Source of the DNA: Pseudomonadota bacterium
GTDB lineage: Bacteria; Myxococcota_A; Polyangia; Polyangiales; Polyangiaceae
Assembly (NCBI GenBank): GCA_023398955.1
Contig: JAEWRL010000087.1
Span: 62,001-126,000, forward strand
DNA: 64,000 nt
Reading direction: 5' to 3'
Position numbers and translations under genes: made by a program. The notes under the pieces were generated by a model that searched no databases, was not told the origin of the DNA, and saw nothing but the letters and a program-made list of their open reading frames with translations. Below, piece by piece: positions 35,811-44,495 of this stretch. Each line of letters begins with the position of its first letter. Within the stretch, counting starts at the first letter, position 1.

Positions 35811-36929
35811 TCAGTGAACCATGGGCAGCCGCTTCGGTGGCTTGCCCTCGCGCGCCTCTTTCTCCTGGAGCTGCCGCCAGTAGCAGTACGGATTGTCCCT
35901 GACGGGACCGCCTTCGGCATAGGTCGTCCAGGTACAGCCTCCGCGACACACCTCCGCGTAGTCGCAGGTCCGGCAGAACCCTCCCAGTGATTCTACTGTG
36001 AACTCCCGGTTGTAGGCAAAGGCACCTTTCCTATTCCAGATCTCTGCCAGTGATGTCTTACGGATGTTGCCTTCGATGAAACGGTCGGTTCCGTTCATCT
36101 CCGAGGGCAGCGACAGGCAACCCTTGATATTGCCATTGCTCTCTATCCCAAGCACGGAACAACCGGCGGAGCATCCTGTCCAGAAGGGGATATCGGGCGC
36201 GTGAGTGCGAAGTCCCTCTTCCGGTTCGCCATAGTAGCCCACGTCATGCCCTGGGTACACTCGGGGCATCTCTCCGTCAGCGCACATCTTCGAGATGAGA
36301 GGGACGACAGTCAGGAGATCCTCCGGCTGCATCAGGAGGCTACGGTTGTCTGCCATGTTTCCAGTAGGGGTGGCGAATTGGAGCTGCCATCGCTTCACCC
36401 CTCGGTCGCGAATGAACTCGCGCAGGGCCGGCAGCTCCTCCATGTTTCGATTGTTGACGGTAGTGACGAGGCTCACCTTCAGCCCAGCAGCCTTCGCGTG
36501 CTCGATGGCATCCAGCACGTTTTGCCACTGGCCCTTTACCCTTCGTTGGTACTCATGGGTTTCCTGGAAACCGTCGAGGCTGAACGCCACGCTCTCGAGC
36601 CCAATCGTCTTGGCGAGCCGGGCCGTCTTGGCGTTGAAGAGAATGCCATTGCTGATCATCCCCGTGGTTATCCCGAGCTCGATGAGCTTCTCGGCGATGA
36701 GCGGCCAGTCCTTGCGCATCAAGGGCTCACCGCCGGAGAGAGTTACGAACCTGCACTTGGCAGCGGCCAGCTGGCGACAAAGGTCGAGCGCCTCCCCCAG
36801 GCTGAGCTCGTCGTCCCGCGCCTTGCCTGCGCGGCTGCCGCAATGGCGACAGCGTAGCCCACACTGGAGCGTGAGCTCCCACACGGCCACCCTTGGCGTG
36901 AACCCAAGCTTCTTGAGCAATTTGATCAT
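35811..36929 (-). CDS. Radical SAM/SPASM peptide-maturase-like enzyme
   Basis: The 372-residue enzyme has the SAM cluster motif CGLRCRHC (Cys 23, 27, 30), the TLSGGEPLMRKDW strand, and ISNGILF and SLDGFQETHEYQRRVKG typical of the barrel. A C-terminal SPASM domain carries many Cys (TGCSAGC, KGCLSLP, FCRTCDYAEVCRGGC, YCYW) for auxiliary iron-sulfur clusters. This architecture is shared by PqqE, AnSMEs and RiPP maturases that modify peptide substrates. The ATG at 36929 overlaps the stop of a 63-residue ORF. A repeat lipoprotein with recurring Tyr motifs is divergently encoded and is a candidate substrate. The exact chemistry is unknown. Confidence 0.88.
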   Translation of the reverse strand: MIKLLKKLGFTPRVAVWELTLQCGLRCRHCGSRAGKARDDELSLGEALDLCRQLAAAKCRFVTLSGGEPLMRKDWPLIAEKLIELGITTGMISNGILFNAKTARLAKTIGLESVAFSLDGFQETHEYQRRVKGQWQNVLDAIEHAKAAGLKVSLVTTVNNRNMEELPALREFIRDRGVKRWQLQFATPTGNMADNRSLLMQPEDLLTVVPLISKMCADGEMPRVYPGHDVGYYGEPEEGLRTHAPDIPFWTGCSAGCSVLGIESNGNIKGCLSLPSEMNGTDRFIEGNIRKTSLAEIWNRKGAFAYNREFTVESLGGFCRTCDYAEVCRGGCTWTTYAEGGPVRDNPYCYWRQLQEKEAREGKPPKRLPMVH

Positions 36930-37117
36930 CTCAGAACCGTCCTCATTGCGAGCAGCCCCACCGAGGCGCCATCCGGAATGCTGAAGCCGTTCAAGGACCA
37001 TGCCGACCGGAGCTCGTCGGACAGCCATGGTCTACGACGCCAGTCCCGAGCCCATAACCGACTATCGTCACGGTGCACCCCCAGGTAAGCGGGACGCCGG
37101 ATGTTCAGTTCGGACAT
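36926..37117 (-). CDS. 63-residue ORF coupled to the radical SAM gene
   Basis: The ATG at 37117 has AGGAT upstream. The frame encodes MSELNIRRPAYLGVHRDDSR, then LWARDWRRRPWLSDELRSAW and a tail ending LLAMRTVLR. Its TGA overlaps the ATG of the radical SAM gene by four bases. The peptide is Arg/Trp-rich with four Trp and no Cys. Small ORFs fused by overlap to radical SAM maturases are often precursor peptides or leader-binding partners; which applies here is unknown. GC at third positions is fairly high, which supports translation. Confidence 0.55.
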   Translation of the reverse strand: MSELNIRRPAYLGVHRDDSRLWARDWRRRPWLSDELRSAWSLNGFSIPDGASVGLLAMRTVLR

Positions 37118-37354
37118 TGCGATCCTGGGGCGCGCCAAGCTGGGCCAAACCGCCGCGCCTCACGCCTCGTATGGGGGACAACAAATCGCGCAGATTGTGC
37201 GTTGGTGCGCTTGGGTGCGCGTGAATTGCGCGATTCCTGAGAGGCGCCGGCTCGTGGCTCTCGTTTCGTTCCCTATTTCCTCGGCAGGGATCTTGCTCCA
37301 CTCTGGTTGCGCAGAGTGCCGACGCCTTTCGTTCCTACGCGCACGGGCAATGTC

Positions 37355-38383
37355 ATGACCAACCGCCATTCCGAGCTGCTCAAACACTTCCTGGAAACAG
37401 TATGCGGGGACCTCGAGCGGCGGCGCCGACCGCAAACGTGGTCGAGCTTCAAGGCGGCATTCACCGCCTCAGCGGTAGGTCTGGGCCTGGCACTTGGGGG
37501 CTGCAGCAGCGGTGGGGAAGACCAGAGCATTTGCTCGGGTGCCGACTGCTCCGACTCCACGGAGTCGTGCGACGATGGCGTCGACAACGACGGCAACGGC
37601 TTCATCGATTGTGCCGATGCTGGCTGCAGTGAAGCAGCCGAGTGCAACCACGGGCTCCCTCGCGAGGAAGACTGCAGTAGGGCGGGGGATGAAGACGGCA
37701 ACGACCTTGCAGACTGCGAGGACCCGGCTTGTGCGGACAGCCTTCAGTGCGGCTCCGTGCCCGAGTATGGGGTCGTGTTGCAAGAGAATTGTGACGTGGT
37801 GGGTGACGAAGACGGCAACGGGCTCGCTGACTGCGGCGACCCGGCGTGCGAGGACAGCACGCAGTGCGGTGCTGTCGGCCTTTACGGCATTGTCATGGAA
37901 GAGAATTGCGACGAGGTGGGCGACGAGGATCGCAATGGGTTTGCTGATTGCGAGGACCCGGTCTGCGAAGACAGCCTGCAGTGCGGCACGGTCGACCTCT
38001 ATGGCATCTTCATGGAGGAGGATTGCTCGAGGACAGGCGACGAGGACGGCAATGGGTTGGCAGACTGCGGCGACCCAGCGTGCAAGGATAGCCTGCAATG
38101 TGGGGCAGTCGCCGAGTACGGCATGGTGCTGGAGGAAGACTGCACCACCGAAGGCGACGAGGATCGGAACGGGTTGGCAGACTGTGCCGACCCCGTCTGC
38201 GCTGACAGTCTGCAATGCGGAGCCGTGAGCCGCTACGCCATGCCCATAGAAGAGGACTGCTCCGCGGCGGGAGACGAGGACGGGAATGGCTTAGAGGACT
38301 GTGAGGACCCCGTGTGCCTGAGCACCCTCGAATGCGGCGCAATGCCCCTTTACGCTGCCCCGATGGATCCAAGAGAGAGGTGA
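37355..38383 (+). CDS. Lipoprotein with six 39-residue Cys/Asp/Tyr repeats
   Basis: The 342-residue product has a lipobox (LGLALGGC, Cys50). One MopE-like unit follows (CDDGVDNDGNGFIDCADAGC), then six repeats of exactly 39 residues from residue 104. Each has the form EExC..xGDEDGNGLADCxDP and then xCxDSLQCGxxxxYGxxx. The D/N-rich part resembles calcium-binding thrombospondin-3/MopE repeats and the four Cys per unit could form two disulfides. The added feature is a Tyr (138, 177, 216, 255, 294, 333), followed by Gly in the first four repeats and Ala in the last two. It is divergent from the radical SAM gene, so it is a candidate multi-site substrate. It is likely exposed on the cell surface. 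Confidence 0.85.
   Translation: MTNRHSELLKHFLETVCGDLERRRRPQTWSSFKAAFTASAVGLGLALGGCSSGGEDQSICSGADCSDSTESCDDGVDNDGNGFIDCADAGCSEAAECNHGLPREEDCSRAGDEDGNDLADCEDPACADSLQCGSVPEYGVVLQENCDVVGDEDGNGLADCGDPACEDSTQCGAVGLYGIVMEENCDEVGDEDRNGFADCEDPVCEDSLQCGTVDLYGIFMEEDCSRTGDEDGNGLADCGDPACKDSLQCGAVAEYGMVLEEDCTTEGDEDRNGLADCADPVCADSLQCGAVSRYAMPIEEDCSAAGDEDGNGLEDCEDPVCLSTLECGAMPLYAAPMDPRER
37664..38365. repeat. 117-bp coding tandem repeat, six copies
   Basis: Six in-frame units of 117 bases encode the 39-residue repeats of the lipoprotein. Units begin at 37664, 37781, 37898, 38015, 38132 and 38249. They are similar but not identical, so the array is not a very recent duplication. Confidence 0.92.
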
Positions 38384-38665
38384 CGCCCGGTCTGGCGGGA
38401 CGTTCCGCGCTTCCTCGGGCCAGGGTACCTCCTCCTCCAGCGGCATCACCGGGGCAGGACACGCATTCGGCGCATTCTCGCCCGCTTTGGGGAGCAGTGA
38501 CGTTCGGGGCAGGCCAGGGAATGTGGTATCCGCTGCCGCTATCCCCCCGTCGATGCGCTGGCGTTGCGGATATGCAGACCTGGGATCTGCTGTGGCGGCG
38601 ACGACGCATCGGGCGAGGGGACAAAGGCCGGCAGCGTTCGCGAACGAACGCCGACGCCGGTCGGT

Positions 38666-39259
38666 CTAGAAGGCCGCGCCCGCGCCGACGCCGAGGATCA
38701 GCCCATTGCCGTTCCAGTCGGTTTCCGTGCCGCCCGTCTCTGTCGTGATGTTGAAGATCGCGTAACGCGCTTGCCCACTGAGGTACCAACTGCCCATGCT
38801 GTAAAGTGCTTGCGCGCCAATGGGGATCATGAGTCCACTTTCGTCTGCCTCGAAGCTGAGCCCGCCTCCAGTACTCTCGGTATAACCAGTCGCCGACCCA
38901 ATGCCGAGCATGGGGCGTAGTACGAACTGCGGGCTCAGCCCCAGATCGTACCCGACGTTAGCGCCGAACTGCATGATGTTCATCGACGTCTCAACTCCGC
39001 TCGTTTCTTCAGTCGATCCGAAGAAGTAGTTGAACTCGCCTCCCAGATACAGCCCGAACCCCAGCGTGTAGCCAGCGCCGAGCCCGAGCCCGAGCCCGTA
39101 AGGATTCGGAGGATCCTGATCATCGTCGCCCATGAAGATGCCATAGTTCAAGCCGCCACCGGCTTGGATCTTTCCCGCCGTGAAAGGCTCCGCAGCCGAG
39201 GCCGAAGCCGCGATTGCCAGACCAGCCAGTGTAATCAAGGAAACGAGTACTTTGCGCAT
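38666..39259 (-). CDS. Small outer-membrane beta-barrel protein
   Basis: The 197-residue protein has a signal peptide (MRKVLVSLITLAGLAIAASASA). Repeated amphipathic strands rich in Gly and aromatics follow (LGLGAGYTLGFGLYLGGEFNYFFG, MLGIGSATGYTESTGGGLSF), with an aromatic terminal residue (VGAGAAF). It looks like an eight-stranded OmpW/OmpX-like barrel. It converges on the repeat lipoprotein gene; no operon partner is visible. The start at 39259 is the ATG that opens the signal peptide. Confidence 0.82.
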   Translation of the reverse strand: MRKVLVSLITLAGLAIAASASAAEPFTAGKIQAGGGLNYGIFMGDDDQDPPNPYGLGLGLGAGYTLGFGLYLGGEFNYFFGSTEETSGVETSMNIMQFGANVGYDLGLSPQFVLRPMLGIGSATGYTESTGGGLSFEADESGLMIPIGAQALYSMGSWYLSGQARYAIFNITTETGGTETDWNGNGLILGVGAGAAF

Positions 39260-40427
39260 ATCGATGTCTCTCCTCACCGTAGGCTGGCAGGATGATGCCT
39301 GCGAGCCGGTTCAGTGCCGCCACCTACGGCGGCCGTACGAAGGAAATTCCTTCACGGCTGTTGCCCTGACCTTCGCCGCAGGTTCCCGCGGGGTGCCGGG
39401 CTCTGGCCACTCAAGGCGCATCAGACCGCTGTCTCGGTGGCAAGTCAAATTCCCGGTGAGTACCCCCGTGGGCGTCAGGAGTCCTGCGTCGGGCCGCGAG
39501 CCGTGAGCCTGGGAAGGGAGCCCTGCAGACCCCGGGTGGCAAGATGGCGGGCTCTCGTGAACATGCTCCCGTGGGCACAGAAGAAGGACAAGGGACACGA
39601 TGCGAGAGGGCCCGCTGTGGTTTCGACGAGCCTCATGGGCATGGCTGCAGTGCAGACCTCCAAGTCTTGAAGGAGCATGATACCATCCAGCGGCGGCTGT
39701 TCCTCTCCACACAGTCCAGTGCCACGACCGGTTCTTGGTTTCGCCATGGGTCATTGCATTGGGGCGGCGTGAGCTTCGTCGGGCATGCCCTTGGCGCCCC
39801 AAGCACCGGCGCTTGGGCGCATCTCAGCAGCGCCAAGCGTGGGGCGTATGCGTCGGGTGGTCCGAGCACGGGCGGTGGAGGTGCCAGGCGGCGGCACGCG
39901 CCCCGACGCGGACGAAACTGACGGCAACGTTGCCATCGGGATCCGAGGCTCTGGAAGCCGCGCCGCGACTCGTCTTCAGAGAATCGTTGTTTCTTGTGGT
40001 GTGCGATTATTGTATCGGTGGGGCAATACTAACGAGAGGCCTGCGTGGGGAAGCCATGGCGGGCTTCGGCGGGCGCTCAGGATCGAGAGAACGGCAACTG
40101 TCTGCTGGGCGGCGGCAACGTTTTTGTGATGGGTTTCAGGCTGCGCGGGAATTCAAACCAACGAATGACGGAAAGGGTGTGCGGAATTCGAGTCGGGGTG
40201 GGCGCGATGGGAGTTGCAGATGGGTGTGCTCCACATCGTGTTCGGCTGCACTGGGATTGCTCGGCACAGTTGCGAAGTGCCCGTGCGCCTTTGTCCGTCT
40301 CCGTGCCGCTACGGAGCAAATGTTGAGACATGGTGAAACAACCGTGCCCTTCGGATGCCCCCCGCCGCGGCCAGCGAGCATGAGCGATTAACCGGGTGTC
40401 AATAAAACTAGAAGAAGGAACGAGCCA
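39260..40427. other. Long intergenic region, no supported gene
   Basis: About 1.17 kb between the small barrel protein and the glucuronoyl esterase. Several open frames of up to about 218 codons exist, but they are Arg/Gly/Ser-rich, overlap each other on both strands and lack ribosome sites. A relatively AT-rich patch near 39970-40030 and AGAAGGA just before 40428 may be the promoter and ribosome site of the esterase. It may be decayed DNA. Confidence 0.5.
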
Positions 40428-42290
40428 ATGCGCTTGCGGGTAGCTACGTCCACGTTTTCTTTGCCTGTTGTTTGTCTGGTGCCGCTGGCACTTGGCGCAT
40501 GTTCGAGCGACGAAGGTTTCACGGCTCCGGGGTCGGGCGGGGCCGGCGTCACGGGAGGCAGCGTTGGCTCTGACGTCGGCGGCGGCTTCACCGGGGGCTT
40601 TTCCAACGGCGGGATGCCTGCGGGGGGGAGCTCGTCGGGCGGAGCAGCCTTGGGAGGCAGCTCCAGTGGAGGAATGCAGACGGGTGGGATGGCGTCGGGT
40701 GGGGCATCCATGGGGGGTAGCTCGACAGGTGGTGCGACCGTCGGCGGGAGCTCGTCGGGCGGCACGTCCACGGGTGGCGCTACCACCGTCACCGGTGGGG
40801 TCTCATCGGTCGGTGGTTCGGGTGGGGTCGGTCAGGGCACGTGTGCGCCCGGCATCGATACGGGCGACGAGTGCAATCCGGCGGCGGACACCGAACCCTG
40901 CGAGCGCTCGACGCGGACCTGCGTCTGCGGCAGCGACGAGCGATGGGCCTGCACGCCCCTAGGCCAAGGGGGTAGCGGCGGCACGACCTCCGAGACGGGT
41001 GGCTCGGGTGGGGAGTCCACCGGAGGGATGACAGGCTCGGGTGGCGAAGGCGGCACCGGCACCGGTGGAAGCAACTCGGAAGGCGAAATTTGGAGCTTCG
41101 TGGAAGACCCCGGTGCTGACTGCCAGGTGGGATCCATGCCGAGCGTAGGGTCCCTGACTGCAAATCCCAAGCTACCTGATCCCTTCACGAAGTTGGATGG
41201 CACCCGCATGAGCTCCAAGAGTGAGTGGGTTTGTCGGCGTGAAGAGATCCTGCAGATGGGGTACGAGTTCATATACGGACAGAAGCCGCGTACTCCCAAG
41301 AGCGCCGTTTCTGGCTCGGTGAGCAACAACCGCATCACCGTGGAGGTGTCGGATGGTGGGGGGAGCACGTCCTTCAGCGTCAACATCTCGCTGCCCAGCT
41401 CGGGCAGCGCTCCCTATCCAGCCGTGATTGGGTATGGCGGCGGATTCATGGGTAGCGGTATTGGCTTTGAGGGCGAGTTAGGATCTCGAGGCATCGCCAC
41501 GATCAGCTATGACCCCTACACGCTGGGTCAGGAGAACGGTAGCAGCTCTCCCAAGGCAGGAGCCTTCTACGATGTCTACGGTTCAAATCATGACGCAGGC
41601 TTGCTCGTCGCTTGGGCTTGGGGGGTGAGCCGCATCTTGGACGTCTTGGAGCAGGACCCGAGCGTCATCGATCCCACGAAGATTGCGGTGACGGGTTGCT
41701 CGCGCTTTGGCAAGGGCGCGTTCGTCGCTGGTGTTCTCGATAACCGAGTTGCTCTCACAATCCCGGTTGAGTCTGGCGTTGGCGGCACCCCGGCGCTACG
41801 CCTGATTGGCGATCTGGATTCGGGGGGTGAGTGGCCCTATCACGCGATCAGCTATGAGCGTTGGTTCTCGAAGGAGAAGCTCGGTCAGTTCGCGACGGCC
41901 AACAACGCTGGCGGGGATACTACGGACAAGCTGCCCGTCGATATGCACGAAATGATTGGTCTCGTTGCGCCGCGGGGGCTCTACATCGTGGACAATCCCA
42001 GCACGAACTACGCCGGGCTCGACAGGAACTCGGCGTGGGTGACTGCCAATGTCGGAGCCAAGATCTACGAAGCTCTCGGAGTCCCAGAGAATATCACCTG
42101 TCAGGGGGCCTCTGGCGGTCACTGCACGTGGAGATCGCAGTACACGCCGCCGCTCGTCGCCAACCTCGAGAAGTTCCTCCTCGGGAATGCCTCGGCGAAC
42201 ACGGGAACCTTCGCCACGGATCTGGGGGGTACTCCCAATCCCGAGTCTCACTACGATTGGGACGTTCCGAACCTGTCCGGCGACCTCTGA
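40428..42290 (+). CDS. Glucuronoyl esterase (CE15) lipoprotein
   Basis: The 620-residue protein has a lipobox (VPLALGACS). A long GGSS/GGTS spacer to about residue 130 and a Cys-containing linker follow, then a CE15-like catalytic domain. The nucleophile motif GCSRFGKGA is near residues 424-432, the catalytic Glu is in PVESGVGG near 448 and the His in SGGHCTW near 564. CE15 enzymes cut the ester between lignin and the 4-O-methylglucuronic acid of xylan. This suggests plant-biomass use or attack on related uronate esters. AAGGA precedes the ATG. It sits alone between non-coding DNA and a convergent gene. Confidence 0.9.
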   Translation: MRLRVATSTFSLPVVCLVPLALGACSSDEGFTAPGSGGAGVTGGSVGSDVGGGFTGGFSNGGMPAGGSSSGGAALGGSSSGGMQTGGMASGGASMGGSSTGGATVGGSSSGGTSTGGATTVTGGVSSVGGSGGVGQGTCAPGIDTGDECNPAADTEPCERSTRTCVCGSDERWACTPLGQGGSGGTTSETGGSGGESTGGMTGSGGEGGTGTGGSNSEGEIWSFVEDPGADCQVGSMPSVGSLTANPKLPDPFTKLDGTRMSSKSEWVCRREEILQMGYEFIYGQKPRTPKSAVSGSVSNNRITVEVSDGGGSTSFSVNISLPSSGSAPYPAVIGYGGGFMGSGIGFEGELGSRGIATISYDPYTLGQENGSSSPKAGAFYDVYGSNHDAGLLVAWAWGVSRILDVLEQDPSVIDPTKIAVTGCSRFGKGAFVAGVLDNRVALTIPVESGVGGTPALRLIGDLDSGGEWPYHAISYERWFSKEKLGQFATANNAGGDTTDKLPVDMHEMIGLVAPRGLYIVDNPSTNYAGLDRNSAWVTANVGAKIYEALGVPENITCQGASGGHCTWRSQYTPPLVANLEKFLLGNASANTGTFATDLGGTPNPESHYDWDVPNLSGDL

Positions 42291-42323
42291 GCGAGCGGGG
42301 CGCGGACCCGACGATGCAATGGC

Positions 42324-42364
42324 CGTGAAAGGGTCGGAGGCCACGCCTTCCGGCCCCTTTCACG
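42324..42364. terminator. Bidirectional terminator-like hairpin
   Basis: CGTGAAAGGGTCGGAGGC pairs imperfectly with GCCTTCCGGCCCCTTTCACG around a short CAC loop. It lies between the converging esterase and arylsulfotransferase-like genes, where a shared terminator would be expected. Confidence 0.55.
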
Positions 42365-42480
42365 TGCCGTGTCTGGCGACGATTCTTCGCGCTAGGGCGG
42401 TGCCGAAGCAGGGGCCCGGCCCGAGGTGTGTGCGCCGCGCCGGGCCAGCATCCCCATGAGTTCCTCGCCGTCCACCGCGC

Positions 42481-44007
42481 TCAACGCGGTGCAGGCGACC
42501 CGTAGAGTGTGGGCCGGTGGCGGGCGTAGGTGAACCCGTACAGTGGACCCACCGGACCGGCAAGAACGTAGCGCCCTACCTCGGTGGTGCCTTCGGGGCC
42601 CACCTCGACGATGGTCCCGCTGAGGTTGGCGGTCACCAGGAAGTTGCCATTGGGCAGACGCTGTACGTCCCCCTGGATCATGGAGGGCCCGGCGCCACCA
42701 TACTTCCAATCCAGTGTCGCCGAGTTGCCGCTGATAGTGTAGTGTAGGATGGCGGCTCCCCCGCGCGACTCATTGGAGAACACGACCAGCTTGTCATCAT
42801 TATAGAAGTGGTGCCCGTGCTGGACGTGCCAGTCACCGCCAGGCCCCGTGCCCTCCGCCTGGATGTGAGCGGTCCAGTTGCCGGTCGGGGTCTTGCCGAT
42901 TGATGTGATGGGCGTTCCACTCCGGGCAAACACGGCGATCGAGTCCTTATTGCGATCAGAGATGGTGTACATGTCTCTGGCTCGTGAGTAGTGAATGCGG
43001 TTCGCATGGCAGATCTCGGCCCCATCCAGCGAACCCTCGTCGGGGAAGTATTGGTAGATCTGCCAAGTGTCGAACACGGGGACCCCATCGGTGATCTCGG
43101 TGCTTGCCACGTACACCCTGTCACACTCGCCTTCGCCCGTTTTTGCGAGGTAGGCGATACCTCCAGGGATCGCGGCGAAGTCGTGGTGGTCCCCGCCAGG
43201 GGCGTCCAAGATCGCCATATCCCCACCATCCATCGCTACGCGGTAGAACGTGCCTCCGCTCCCAGAATCGAAGGGGCCCGCGTCGCGGCCGATCATGAAC
43301 TGTCCGTCCCAGGACATCTGGACGGAAAAGACGTTCCACATGGAGTGGGCCCAAACCAACTCCCCCCACTTGTTGAATATCACGACCTTGCCGTCGCGCG
43401 CCGTGACGATGAACCCGGGAGCAGCGCCATCACGAGTCCATGCTTCGGCGAGTGCGGATGTGTTCAACGAACCGGTCTCAATCGTCCTGTCCTCTCCATA
43501 ACAGACTGAGTTTCCATCCGAGACGGCGACACGGAAATGATAGGTCCGGTTCTCGGCCATTCCAAGGAGGAGCGTCCGAAAGCCGTCCTGGTGCAGATCG
43601 ACGGGTGCCACTAGTCCGTAGGCTGTGTCCTGACCAAAGTGGACCTCGGCAGCAGTGAGACCGCTCAGGCTCGATGCGAAGGAAACGATCCCCACGGTTG
43701 GGATGTGGGGCGACACCTCGGAGAGCGTTACGGTGATCGTGCAATTCGCGACAGGTAGACCACCCAAGCGACTGGTACCATCGAAATATGAGTCGGACGG
43801 CGTCCAAGGCACCCCTCCACCCGCTCCAGCGGAGGTACCCCCGGAGCCGAGTCCCACGTTTCCTGTCATTGTTCCCCCGCGGCTCGTACCCGCACCGGGA
43901 TCCCGGGTGCCACCTTCGCCGTCTACCGGCCCCGCGGGGCCAGAGCTGCAGGCTGCCGATTGCGCAAGCAGCACCCCGCCAGCCATGGACGAGGAGAGCA
44001 CTCGCAT
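42481..44007 (-). CDS. Arylsulfotransferase (ASST)-like lipoprotein
   Basis: From the ATG at 44007 (AAAGGG upstream) the product has a lipobox (GVLLAQSAAC) and a short Gly-rich spacer. A beta-propeller follows, with an N-terminal fibronectin-like part (about 90-180) and blades such as GFIVTARDGKVVIFNKWGEL, DHHDFAAIPGG and WHVQHGHHFYNDDKLVVFSNE. ASST enzymes transfer sulfate between aryl groups through a histidine; His residues at GGDHHD and QHGHH are suitably placed but I cannot assign them. The frame extends upstream but without a signal. It converges on the esterase, and both are exported lipoproteins. Confidence 0.75.
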   Translation of the reverse strand: MRVLSSSMAGGVLLAQSAACSSGPAGPVDGEGGTRDPGAGTSRGGTMTGNVGLGSGGTSAGAGGGVPWTPSDSYFDGTSRLGGLPVANCTITVTLSEVSPHIPTVGIVSFASSLSGLTAAEVHFGQDTAYGLVAPVDLHQDGFRTLLLGMAENRTYHFRVAVSDGNSVCYGEDRTIETGSLNTSALAEAWTRDGAAPGFIVTARDGKVVIFNKWGELVWAHSMWNVFSVQMSWDGQFMIGRDAGPFDSGSGGTFYRVAMDGGDMAILDAPGGDHHDFAAIPGGIAYLAKTGEGECDRVYVASTEITDGVPVFDTWQIYQYFPDEGSLDGAEICHANRIHYSRARDMYTISDRNKDSIAVFARSGTPITSIGKTPTGNWTAHIQAEGTGPGGDWHVQHGHHFYNDDKLVVFSNESRGGAAILHYTISGNSATLDWKYGGAGPSMIQGDVQRLPNGNFLVTANLSGTIVEVGPEGTTEVGRYVLAGPVGPLYGFTYARHRPTLYGSPAPR

Positions 44008-44495
44008 GGCTCGACCCTTTGGCGACTGAAGGCTGGAATGGATGACGCAACGCACAAGCACTCCGACAATGTCACAGGTCACGGCGACTGTGCCACATGG
44101 AAAAACGTCCAAACTCGCGCTCCGTGCCTCATGCGTGCGCCGCAAAGGCGAGCGCGAGCAAGCGCGCTTCCTCAGCATCGCCTCCGGTTCTACGGGCGAG
44201 ACCGAGTCGCAGTTAGTGCTGGCTCGCGACTCCCCATGCTCATGGTCAGCTCGGTGCCCAGGTCCGCGAAGTGCGGAGGATGCTCGTCAGCTTCATGCAG
44301 AAGCTCAACCGTGATGGCTGACATCCGATAGCGAGATCGGCTGCGAAGAGGCTCGCAGCGTCCTTGGGGTTGAGCACGACTCTTAAAACTCGAGCGCCGG
44401 GCACCCGTATGACGTCTGCCGCTGCTCGTACCGAGCGTAGCAGCGGCGTTGACGGTATGCTGCCGCGTTGGTCCATTCGTGCTCCGCTGCCACCG
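44008..44495. other. Intergenic region, no supported gene
   Basis: This 488-bp stretch is upstream of the arylsulfotransferase-like gene and downstream of the kinase-like gene (both minus). It must hold the sulfotransferase promoter. Short frames here are shadows of each other, and I see no hairpin worth naming. Confidence 0.4.

Noticed and set aside
37469..38215. Minus-strand frame of 248 codons over the repeat lipoprotein
   Set aside because: It is open only because the 117-bp coding repeat is periodic; it has no signal or start site.
39735..40391. Plus-strand frame of 218 codons
   Set aside because: Low protein-like quality, no ribosome site, overlapping alternative frames on both strands.
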